Shown here: one piece after another, positions 13,528 to 20,794 of the stretch
How the letters are laid out: each line of letters starts with the position of its first letter
Numbering within the stretch: position 1 is the first letter of the stretch
Source: a virus
IMG/VR virus record: IMGVR_UViG_3300010392_000899
Coordinates: 1-38,708 of that record
Reading direction: 5' to 3' (one strand)
DNA: 38,708 nt
Position numbers and translations under genes: made by a program
Notes under the pieces: model-generated
What the model saw: only the letters and a program-made list of their open reading frames with translations
What the model was told of the DNA's origin: nothing
Database searches by the model: none

Positions 13528-14112
13528 ATGCGCATCCTGGGCATCAACGGCATCCGGACCAATGGCGAGGAGAGCACCGACCGGGCGCTCTCCTGCTTGC
13601 GAAAACGCGGCTTTGATGCTGTGGATGCGGACTACCCGGTCACCCGCTGGTTACTGCAGGCCCGCAGCCGTGCTCGGCAGTACAGGGATGCCAAGTTAGT
13701 CATGGATCAGCAGTGCGACGGGGATGCGGTGGTCGCCCACAGCCGTGGCTGTCTGGTGAATTTGCGCATGATGGAGCTCGGCGCCCGGTTCTCCACAGTG
13801 TTCTGGTTCCGGCCGGCGATGAATTGCGATATGCACATTCCGGCCCACGGCTGCAAGCGGTTGATCATCATCCACCACCCGGGGGATCGCGCGATCTGGT
13901 TGGGTGCCCGGCTGCCCTGGCACGATTTTGGTGATGCAGGTCGCCTGGGGCTACATGCCGGCAACTCGGATCACCCCGATTTCGATCCCCGGTGCATGAA
14001 TATACAGGCGCCGGATTACCTGCGGCATGAGTTGTGGCGCCACTCGGATGACTTTCTGCCAACCAACATCGGCCGCTGGATCCGCTACATGGAGGCCCAT
14101 TTCAATGGATGA
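13528..14112 (+). CDS. Alpha/beta-hydrolase-like protein in the lysis cassette
   Basis: 194 residues. MRILGINGIRTNGEES is a typical first strand with an oxyanion-type loop. AHSRG at 70-74 is a nucleophile elbow (S72). HHPGD (D120) and RHSDD (H172) are candidate acid and base. This is a small serine hydrolase fold, perhaps an esterase or lipase. Gram-positive phages encode such an enzyme (LysB) for lipid layers. In this setting it may act on outer-membrane lipid or be an accessory lysogenic function. No signal peptide is visible. Confidence 0.6.
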   Translation: MRILGINGIRTNGEESTDRALSCLRKRGFDAVDADYPVTRWLLQARSRARQYRDAKLVMDQQCDGDAVVAHSRGCLVNLRMMELGARFSTVFWFRPAMNCDMHIPAHGCKRLIIIHHPGDRAIWLGARLPWHDFGDAGRLGLHAGNSDHPDFDPRCMNIQAPDYLRHELWRHSDDFLPTNIGRWIRYMEAHFNG

Positions 14113-14338
14113 CGCCGACCGGGCCAAGGAACGCGAGATGGCGCATCGCGACCGCGCGTTGGCGAACGAGCTCGCTGCCCACATGGAGTCCGAACCACCG
14201 CTCATCATCGATGGCAGACGCTGCTGCATTGACTGCGAAGAACCCATCCCGGAAGAACGCCTGGCGGCCAGACCTGATTCCGTGCGTTGTATCGAGTGCA
14301 AACAGATCAAAGAACAAAAACAAAGGGGCTATCGGTAA
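14105..14338 (+). CDS. TraR/DksA-type C4 zinc-finger protein
   Basis: 77 residues. After a helical N-terminus (DRAKEREMAHRDRALANELA) come CIDC and, 17 residues further, CIEC, the pattern of TraR/DksA zinc fingers (RRCCIDCEEPIPEERL, VRCIECKQIKE). Family members bind RNA polymerase and change promoter response. The ATG overlaps the hydrolase end by 8 bases. Common at this position in Mu-like phages. Confidence 0.85.
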   Translation: MDDADRAKEREMAHRDRALANELAAHMESEPPLIIDGRRCCIDCEEPIPEERLAARPDSVRCIECKQIKEQKQRGYR

Positions 14339-14748
14339 TGAAGTGGAGTGACTGGGTCTTTATCGTTTTGGGCATTATCACTCTGCTGTTCGCACTCTAT
14401 AAGTGGGTGATCGTGCGCAACGATAACCGTCGCGGCGAGTTGAAAGATGGCCATGACCGGATTCTGAAGGGTCATGCCGAGCGGTTGGACCGCCATTCTG
14501 CCAGGCTGGAAAAGCTCGATGAACTGATCGGCTTGACTCGATCTGACCTGCATCAGAACTATCCCCGGTTGGATCGAATCGAGAAGATGGAGCTCTCCAT
14601 CGATGCGAAAATAGATGGCGTGTATCGGCGCTTGGCGGCTGTCTCGCGTGATGTCAACCAAGCGATGGGCACGCTCCGGGCCAATCACGACAATGAAATC
14701 ACCAACCTGGTCGCGCAGATCAGACAGGCCATCGAGCGCCAATCATGA
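14338..14748 (+). CDS. DUF2730 membrane protein
   Basis: 136 residues. One N-terminal membrane helix (WVFIVLGIITLLFALYKWVI), then a long charged coiled coil rich in His and Arg. Members of DUF2730 are found beside DUF3486 in Mu-like phages and some may act as inner-membrane spanin or holin-associated proteins. The ATG overlaps the upstream stop (TAATG). Confidence 0.8.
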   Translation: MKWSDWVFIVLGIITLLFALYKWVIVRNDNRRGELKDGHDRILKGHAERLDRHSARLEKLDELIGLTRSDLHQNYPRLDRIEKMELSIDAKIDGVYRRLAAVSRDVNQAMGTLRANHDNEITNLVAQIRQAIERQS

Positions 14749-15086
14749 TTGACTCTGTCAAAAGAAAACAGCTCCGCCGTCTGCGCCTCCTGCAATGGCT
14801 GCAACACGTCGAAGGCGAGTGGTTGGCCGCCCCGCTACTGCTGAAACTGCTGCAGGATGACCCCGATCTCAACCCCGACCTGGTGAAGGTGCTGCGCTCA
14901 CTGATCTGGCTGGAAGACCAGGGGCTGGCCGATGTACGGGTAGTGGACGGGCTGGATGATGAGGCCACCACGTTCGCGCGGATCAGTGAGTGGGGCAACG
15001 ACCGGCTGAACGCCGACCTGGGGATCCTTGAAGGGATCATGCATCCGAATGATGGCGTATGGCTGGAGGTGTCCTCAGATGCCTAG
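14745..15086 (+). CDS. Hypothetical winged-helix-like protein
   Basis: 113 residues. LRLLQWLQHVEGEWLAAPLL, then DLVKVLRSLIWLEDQGLADV, look like an HTH with a following wing. Similar small proteins precede DUF3486 in Mu-like phages. Overlaps both neighbours by 4-8 bases. Confidence 0.65.
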   Translation: MIDSVKRKQLRRLRLLQWLQHVEGEWLAAPLLLKLLQDDPDLNPDLVKVLRSLIWLEDQGLADVRVVDGLDDEATTFARISEWGNDRLNADLGILEGIMHPNDGVWLEVSSDA

Positions 15087-15636
15087 ACGCTCGTTTGTGG
15101 TCGATCTCAGCACTGCGGATAAGGCCTGGCTGGATCAAGAGCTGGTCCGGGGTGGCTTTGCCGGCTATGAGGACCTGGTGGCGAAGCTCAAGGCACGAGG
15201 CGTCGACTCCAGCACCAGCGCCGTGCACCGCTACGGTCAGCAGCTGCAGCGCAAGATCGATTCGATCAAAAGCAGCACGGAGGCCGCCAAGGCGATCGCT
15301 GAAGCCGCGCTGGACGATGCGGACGCGCGCAGCGCCGCGGTGATCTCGATGGTGCAATCCGATATGTTCGATGTGCTGATGGACCTCCAGGACGCCGAGG
15401 ACGCGGATCCCGCCAAGCGGGTGAAGCTGATCTCTAACGCCGCCCGGGCCATATCCGACCTGGCCCGTGCCAGTGTCAGTCAGAAGCGCTGGGCGGCGGA
15501 GGTGAAAACCAAGCTCGATGCGGCCAAGCAGGCGGCAGCCACCAAGGCGGAAACGGTCGCCCGGCGCAATGGCCTCAGTGACGCGGACTGGGGAGAGATC
15601 CGTGCGCACATTCTGGGTATTGAGGTGGAGGCGTGA
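15079..15636 (+). CDS. DUF3486 protein, probable small terminase (Mu gp27 type)
   Basis: 185 residues. VVDLSTADKAWLDQELVRGG, then FAGYEDLVAKLKARGVDSST and SAVHRYGQQLQRK, fit DUF3486. It directly precedes the large terminase and is believed to recognise DNA for packaging. The middle forms an Ala-rich helical part, suitable for a ring oligomer. Start ATG at 15079 is inside the end of the previous gene. Confidence 0.85.
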   Translation: MPRRSFVVDLSTADKAWLDQELVRGGFAGYEDLVAKLKARGVDSSTSAVHRYGQQLQRKIDSIKSSTEAAKAIAEAALDDADARSAAVISMVQSDMFDVLMDLQDAEDADPAKRVKLISNAARAISDLARASVSQKRWAAEVKTKLDAAKQAAATKAETVARRNGLSDADWGEIRAHILGIEVEA

Positions 15637-15788
15637 GTGTTTCCGGGCAGTGGTGTTCCGGCACCGACGAATGTTTGAACTGCGGTGCGGCCTTGGCCGC
15701 CGTATGGCCTCTCGGTGCGGAGGCGCTTGAGTGCCCTGGATGCGGCGGCACGGATACCGTGCGCGAGATAGACAGTGATGACGACTGA
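15633..15788 (+). CDS. Small zinc-ribbon protein, 51 residues
   Basis: A GTG start overlaps the DUF3486 stop (GTGA) and the end overlaps the terminase start. The sequence has CSGTDECLNCG and, 20 residues later, CPGCGG, giving two CxxC knuckles for one zinc. Composition and double overlap argue for a real gene. Role unknown. Confidence 0.7.
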   Translation: MSVSGQWCSGTDECLNCGAALAAVWPLGAEALECPGCGGTDTVREIDSDDD

Positions 15789-17451
15789 CATCACCGAGGA
15801 ACCACTCGAAATTTCCCAGGGCGAGCGCAAGGATCTGCTCGACTTGGTGGAGGAGAAACAGCAGTCGCGTTTGGGCCGGCTGATACCAGCCGAAAATGTG
15901 CCGAAGATCCTGCTGTCTTACCAGGCGCGCTGGCATGCCGACGACTCGGTGGTGCGGTTGGCGGAAAAGAGCCGGCGTATCGGCTGGAGTTGGGGAGCTC
16001 TGGCCGCTGAGGGGGCACTGGAAGCCGCGCTTCCCCAGGGACACCCCAAGGGGATGGATCAGTTCTACATGGGCTACAACATGGCGATGGCTGCCGAGAA
16101 TATCGGTGACGTGGTGTTCTTCGCCAATGCTTACGGCTTCGCAGTCAGTGAGATTGGCGTAAAGCGACACCGGGAGCATGTCATTCAGACCGATGCCAAG
16201 GGCCAGGTGATCCGTAACGAAAAGCGTGACATCACCACTTACAAGGTGCAGTTTGCCTCCGGCCATGTCTACGAGGCGCTCTCATCCAACCCCCACAACT
16301 GGCGCGGTCGCCAGGGCCATGCTCGCATTGACGAGGCCGCATTCCATGACAACCTCCAGGAGGTGGTGAAGGCCGCTCTGGCGTTTCGTCTGTGGGGTGG
16401 GCGTATCTCCATCGTCAGTACCCACAACGGTGATGACAACCAATTCAACCTCTGGGTGCGGGAGATCAAGGCCGGCAAGTTGGGATGGAGTCTGCATCAT
16501 GTGGACTTTGACGAGGCGCTGCGTGACGGATTTTACCGGCGCATCTGCCTGGTTACCGGCCAGGAGTGGAGTCAAAAGGCCGAGGCGCGATTCCGAGAGG
16601 AGGCCTTTGCCGACTATCCCGATGAAGCTGACGCCAATGAAGAGCTTTTGTGCATTCCAAAGCGTGGTAGCGGTGTATATTTCAGCCGGATTCTTATCGA
16701 GCAATGCCAGGAGGAAGGTATTCCCGTTGTTCGCTGGGTCCAGCCGGAGGAGTGGGTCATAGATCCCTCACGCATACAAGTAACCGAGCGCTGGTTAAAA
16801 GACACTATCAAGCCGCTGATAAATGACCTGCCCACTGATCAGCGAACGGTTTATGGCCAGGACTTTGGTCGTGATGGTGACCTTTCAGTGATCTGGGTGC
16901 TGCAAAATGATGCACCCCTCCATTGGCGTACAGCACTGCTTATTGAACTGAGGAAGATCCCATTCGATGTACAAGCACTTATTCGTGATTACGTTCTTAG
17001 TGAGCTGCCTCTACTTCACGCTGCCAAATTCGACGCCAGAGGAAACGGACAGTCACATGCTGAAGGTGCAATGCAGCGGTTTGGTCCTAATCGCATCGAG
17101 TGCGTCATGCTCACTGCACAGTGGTACGCAGTGGCTTTCCCGAAATACAAGTCGGCCTATGAAGGCCGCAATCTCACCGTGCCGAAGAGCGAAGACATTA
17201 TTGCAGACCACCGACGCGTGGTACTGCATAAGGGCAGGCCCCACATGGACGATGGGAGAGACAAGGGCAGTGACGGCATGCCGAGGCATGGTGATTCCGC
17301 CGTCGCTGGCCTGCTCGCCTGGATGGCGGCGCTGGACGAAGGCGAACCCGCCTACGGAGAAACCATCGACAGCGAGGACGTGAATCGCCTCTATGCACCC
17401 GAGAGCGCCCGGGGGCGGAAATCGATAGCCATGTTCAGGAGCAAATCATGA
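15778..17451 (+). CDS. terL: Terminase large subunit (Mu gp28-like)
   Basis: 557 residues. EKSRRIGWSW (about 63-72) is the variant Walker A of this terminase group, HARIDEAAFHD (about 183-193) is Walker B, and the nuclease domain starts with YGQDFGRDGD (D at about 363). It pumps DNA into proheads and cuts it at headful. In Mu-like phages packaging starts near one phage end and takes some host DNA at the other. Start ATG at 15778; a GTG one codon earlier is possible. Confidence 0.92.
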   Translation: MTTDITEEPLEISQGERKDLLDLVEEKQQSRLGRLIPAENVPKILLSYQARWHADDSVVRLAEKSRRIGWSWGALAAEGALEAALPQGHPKGMDQFYMGYNMAMAAENIGDVVFFANAYGFAVSEIGVKRHREHVIQTDAKGQVIRNEKRDITTYKVQFASGHVYEALSSNPHNWRGRQGHARIDEAAFHDNLQEVVKAALAFRLWGGRISIVSTHNGDDNQFNLWVREIKAGKLGWSLHHVDFDEALRDGFYRRICLVTGQEWSQKAEARFREEAFADYPDEADANEELLCIPKRGSGVYFSRILIEQCQEEGIPVVRWVQPEEWVIDPSRIQVTERWLKDTIKPLINDLPTDQRTVYGQDFGRDGDLSVIWVLQNDAPLHWRTALLIELRKIPFDVQALIRDYVLSELPLLHAAKFDARGNGQSHAEGAMQRFGPNRIECVMLTAQWYAVAFPKYKSAYEGRNLTVPKSEDIIADHRRVVLHKGRPHMDDGRDKGSDGMPRHGDSAVAGLLAWMAALDEGEPAYGETIDSEDVNRLYAPESARGRKSIAMFRSKS

Positions 17452-17885
17452 TCCCAGCCACCCTCACGCCACCCGCCCACTACAGTGCCGATGTCGCCTA
17501 TCGTGCGTTATCTCCATTGCGCCCGTTTATTAACTCTGCACTCCCGTTGCTGACCACCGGACTCACCGCGAGAACCGCCAGAGAGTTGTTCGCCCAGTTG
17601 GAGCGAATCTCCGCAAATCTGCAACAGGCGTATGAGTCTGGTGTGCTTGATGGAGAAGCTACCTGGAAAGCAAACGTCGGTGCTGCACTGATGGATGTGG
17701 GCCAGATTGCTGCTGTCGCTGGCCCTATCCAACTCAAATATGCGGAACAGACAGGTGCTGTCATCGCCGCTGGCGCACAGAGCGGCACGGCTATCAGCCT
17801 GGATGAAGCGAATGCAACCATAATTTTCGATCAGGCTGATATTGACTCCATCGTCACTGTCATTAACAACGTGATTGAACCGTAG
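17448..17885 (+). CDS. Hypothetical protein after terminase
   Basis: 145 residues, Ala-rich and helical (ELFAQLERISANLQQAYESG), with a C-terminal beta-like region. The ATG overlaps the terminase stop. No family recognised. First gene of the accessory block 17448-20682; somewhat lower GC than the terminase. Confidence 0.6.
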   Translation: MIPATLTPPAHYSADVAYRALSPLRPFINSALPLLTTGLTARTARELFAQLERISANLQQAYESGVLDGEATWKANVGAALMDVGQIAAVAGPIQLKYAEQTGAVIAAGAQSGTAISLDEANATIIFDQADIDSIVTVINNVIEP

Positions 17886-17887
17886 TC

Positions 17888-18160
17888 GTGTGTGAATTCC
17901 TCGTCCGATGTTCCGACAACCGCATCATCCGGTGTGTTGAGGATGGTTTTGCATGGGGCGCGATGGAAACTTATTCCGCATTTGTAAACTCACATCGTCA
18001 GTTCGGCGACTGGCATAACAAGCTCTATCTGATCCGTTGTCCTGATATGTCGGCTCCAGAGGGCGAAGGTCTGATAGGTAGCGTTTACGCTGGGCCAGAG
18101 ATTGAGCATGAGTGCACGATGGCAAAGTGGGAAATCATGTCGAGTGTGACCGATGACTGA
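17888..18160 (+). CDS. Hypothetical protein, 90 residues
   Basis: From a GTG just after the previous stop. Trp/Phe/Cys-containing small protein (CEFLVRCSDNRIIRCVEDGF, DWHNKLYLIRCPDM). No family recognised. Overlaps the next gene by 8 bases. Confidence 0.55.
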   Translation: MCEFLVRCSDNRIIRCVEDGFAWGAMETYSAFVNSHRQFGDWHNKLYLIRCPDMSAPEGEGLIGSVYAGPEIEHECTMAKWEIMSSVTDD

Positions 18161-19886
18161 GAGTGTGAAAACACTACGCGCCTCTGGTGGTGATTACACA
18201 AGCATTCAGACCTGGTGGAATACTGAGTGCAAAGAGTTCGACTGCGTTGCAAATGCAACAAGCCCCGTACTGGAGTGCTATAACGACTGGCCAACGGGTT
18301 TAGCCGAAAGTTTTGTCAACTTGGCTGGTGGCGCTGTGTTCGCTCGGAACAGCACCTACCGCCCAATTCTCCGTGCTGCAGCAGGCAACGGCCACAACAT
18401 GACGAAAGGTGCCGGATTTTTTGTAACCGGCAGTGTCGCATATGGCTATATATTATCCCCTGAATCGTGTGACACCGATGAGATAGAAGTCAGAAACACC
18501 AAATCTGGCACCGCTGCTAATTCAACAGCACTCGGCGGCAGTGCCAAACATCGACGGCTTATCTCAGTAGCACGAACAGGGTCTGGCAGTTGCGCATTTT
18601 ACAACTTGCAATCGAATTTGGATGCACGGTATCTACTCGCGTACGGCGCAGCTATCGGATACAACACAAACACGTACCAGACCATTACACTAGACTGCTG
18701 CGGGGCAGCCAATTGTGTGAGTGGGTTTAGCGTCGGTAGTAACTCCACAATAACAGCCAGAAACAACTGGGCACTGGGCTGCACAACAGGGTTTGGCGGA
18801 GGAGGTGCCTGGAGCGGAGCATCAACAAATAACGCATCGGATGACGCAACTGTCACATCGCTTGGGATTGGTACAATCACAGCGCTATCCAACGCGGATT
18901 TCGCAGACGCTGCCAACGATGATTATCATCTTTCCCCAACATCACAACTGATCGGCGCAGGCGCGAATCTCTACACGGACGGTAGCGATGTCGATATAGA
19001 CGGCGAGGCGTGGCCGAATGCAGCGTGGGATATCGGGTTTGATTATTATGTGGCGGCTGGCAGTACCACCCCCATCACCACCGATCTGAACCTGCAATGG
19101 AACATCCTTCAGCAGCTCACCACCGACAACGACATGCGGTGGCAAATCCTCAACACCGTGGACACCGATCTGCAAACGGCCTGGCACCTGCTCAACCAGG
19201 TCACAAAAGACGAATTCACCAGCTGGGATGTGCTGCAGCAGCTATCTCGCGACGTGAACCTGAGCTGGGACGTGATTGCCGCCCTGTTCCACATCACCGG
19301 CGATATGAATCTGCGCTGGAGCATTATTAACGCCGTGCAGAAAGATCAGCAAACCGCCTGGGACTTACTGAACAGCGTCAACCGCAGCACGGCGATGAGC
19401 TGGAACCTGCTTAACGCCATGACCCGGGACATGCAGGCCGGCTGGCACATCCTGGAGTCTGTGGAGCAGGATGTGGATCTGCGCTGGAACGTGGCCAGCA
19501 CGCTGACGCCGATCACCACCGACCTGGGACTGCGCTGGAACCTGCTGCAGGCCATCAGCCGCTCATTCGACACCCAGTGGGATCTGCTGGAGGCCGTCAC
19601 CCAGGACCAGGATATCCGCTGGGGCGTGGCCAATGCGGTGGTTACCGAGCTGAATACCCGCTGGGATATCCGCCACCAGGTGGTAACCGATTTCAACCTG
19701 CGCTGGAACAGCCTCGAGGTGAGGCAGAACAGCCTGACCCTGCAGTGGTCGGTTGACGGTCAAACCATCACACCCATTTCATTCATACCGGTCCAGGCCG
19801 AGCGCCGTAATATCGCGCTGGCGAGCGAAAACCGGATGATTTCAATCCCCGCCGAAAACCGTACCTTAACCGTCAGGAGGGCATAA
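18153..19886 (+). CDS. Beta-helix virion protein with 14-residue Trp repeats
   Basis: 577 residues. The first 300 residues are Asn/Ser/Gly/Thr-rich with short strands (SGGDYTSIQTWWNTE at the start), as in right-handed beta-helix phage proteins. Residues about 309-535 are about sixteen repeats of 14 residues, consensus T-x-D-x-x-x-x-W-x-L-L-x-x-V, for example TTDLNLQWNILQQL and TRDMQAGWHILESV. Two repeats carry three or four extra residues. The end (about 536-577) is a short basic beta part. It is probably a fibre or spike of the head. A 14-residue period equals two heptads, so the repeat region may form a trimeric rod. Confidence 0.7.
   Translation: MTESVKTLRASGGDYTSIQTWWNTECKEFDCVANATSPVLECYNDWPTGLAESFVNLAGGAVFARNSTYRPILRAAAGNGHNMTKGAGFFVTGSVAYGYILSPESCDTDEIEVRNTKSGTAANSTALGGSAKHRRLISVARTGSGSCAFYNLQSNLDARYLLAYGAAIGYNTNTYQTITLDCCGAANCVSGFSVGSNSTITARNNWALGCTTGFGGGGAWSGASTNNASDDATVTSLGIGTITALSNADFADAANDDYHLSPTSQLIGAGANLYTDGSDVDIDGEAWPNAAWDIGFDYYVAAGSTTPITTDLNLQWNILQQLTTDNDMRWQILNTVDTDLQTAWHLLNQVTKDEFTSWDVLQQLSRDVNLSWDVIAALFHITGDMNLRWSIINAVQKDQQTAWDLLNSVNRSTAMSWNLLNAMTRDMQAGWHILESVEQDVDLRWNVASTLTPITTDLGLRWNLLQAISRSFDTQWDLLEAVTQDQDIRWGVANAVVTELNTRWDIRHQVVTDFNLRWNSLEVRQNSLTLQWSVDGQTITPISFIPVQAERRNIALASENRMISIPAENRTLTVRRA
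19077..19755 (+). repeat. 42-bp coding repeat array (14-residue Trp repeat)
   Basis: About sixteen tandem degenerate copies of a 42-base unit, each with an in-register TGG for Trp. The protein repeat is better conserved than the DNA, which points to old duplication under selection rather than recent slippage. Confidence 0.8.
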
Positions 19887-19888
19887 CC

Positions 19889-20398
19889 GTGCCAATGGAA
19901 GCTACCGACATGAAATCCTACCTCTCCGGAGGTGCTGCAAATGCCGACCCCAACGCGGCCCTGGGCGGCATAATTTCCAGCGTGGAACTCAGCGGCACGC
20001 CGCTGCACAACCTGTTCGACCAAGTGGACGGTGCCGAAGCCAGCGCCGGCGATACCGAGTACCGCTGTATCTACGTGAAGAACACTCATGCCACCTTGAC
20101 GGCCCAAAACCTGAAGGTATGGGTAAATTCGGAATCCGCCAGCGCCGACACCGATGAAGAGATCGGCCTGGGCACCAGCGCGATCTCGGGCACCGAGCAG
20201 ACCGTGGCCGACGAAGACACCGCGCCGATCGGCGTGACCTTTGCCCAGGCTAACGGTTCAGGTGCCGCCCTGGTGATCGGTAACCTCGCGCCGGGTGAAT
20301 GGAAAGCGATCTGGATCAAGCGGGTGGTATCGGTAGCGGCGGCAGCCGCCAACGACGACGGCCCCACCATTCGCCTGGGCTGGGATACCGCCGCATGA
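19889..20398 (+). CDS. Probable capsid decoration or head-fibre-associated protein
   Basis: 169 residues from a GTG after AGGAGG. Begins with MKSYLSGGAANADPNAALGG at residue 8, then beta-rich (YRCIYVKNTHATLTAQNLKV) and ending with IRLGWDTAA. The strand pattern suggests a jelly-roll or Ig-like fold, often found on virion surfaces. It directly follows the repeat protein. No firm family. Confidence 0.55.
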   Translation: MPMEATDMKSYLSGGAANADPNAALGGIISSVELSGTPLHNLFDQVDGAEASAGDTEYRCIYVKNTHATLTAQNLKVWVNSESASADTDEEIGLGTSAISGTEQTVADEDTAPIGVTFAQANGSGAALVIGNLAPGEWKAIWIKRVVSVAAAAANDDGPTIRLGWDTAA

Positions 20399-20682
20399 TC
20401 CCCGTGTCAGACGTGCCGCCCAAGCACCCGGCCAGTGCCAAGTGGTACTGGCTGAAATGGCACGACCAGGAGTTGCAGGGTGCGGCCATACTCACCAGCG
20501 ACTGGAGTACCGGTAGCACGCTGACGATCGCGGATCAGGCTATCAACGGGCAGATGACGGGCGTGAAGGTCTCGGGCGGTGTTGAGGGTCAGTATGTTGA
20601 GTTGGAGGTGGAGATCACCACCTCCGCCGGCGAGACGCTGCATGAGCAGTTGGTCATCAAGATCGATCGGCACGGTCATTGA
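20395..20682 (+). CDS. Ig-like-fold virion-associated protein
   Basis: 95 residues. The ATG overlaps the previous stop (ATGA). VPPKHPASAKWYWLKWHDQE, then DWSTGSTLTIADQAI and VEGQYVELEVEITTSAGETL, give the strand pattern of an Ig-like domain common in phage structural modules. Probably acts with the two genes upstream. Confidence 0.55.
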   Translation: MIPVSDVPPKHPASAKWYWLKWHDQELQGAAILTSDWSTGSTLTIADQAINGQMTGVKVSGGVEGQYVELEVEITTSAGETLHEQLVIKIDRHGH

Positions 20683-20749
20683 CCAAACGGCGCGCAGGCC
20701 GGGCAGAAGCAGCCCCGGCGCGGTGATGGCACGTGGAAAAGGCAATATA

Positions 20750-20773
20750 GCCTTTATAAAGCTTTATAAAGGC
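20750..20773. promoter_or_regulatory. Perfect 24-bp palindrome before the portal gene
   Basis: GCCTTTATAAAG is followed at once by its reverse complement CTTTATAAAGGC, with no spacer. It lies in the 112-base gap between the accessory block and the portal gene, 21 bases before the portal ATG. It holds TATAAA on both strands. It may be an operator, a bidirectional promoter element or a processing site. Without a loop or T-run it is not a usual terminator. Confidence 0.6.
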
Positions 20774-20794
20774 ATCTGAGGCGGATTATTGAAC

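Noticed and set aside
15037-16266. 409-codon open frame on the minus strand
   Set aside because: Antisense to DUF3486 and terminase, which have clear motifs. His/Arg/Pro-rich composition without domains is typical of a GC-bias shadow.
19077-19755. CRISPR array or minisatellite from the regular 42-bp units
   Set aside because: No identical repeats with unique spacers; the periodicity is in the protein and the units diverge at DNA level.
17448-20682. Diversity-generating retroelement or reverse transcriptase
   Set aside because: No reverse transcriptase motif (YxDD) and no template repeat was seen anywhere in the window.
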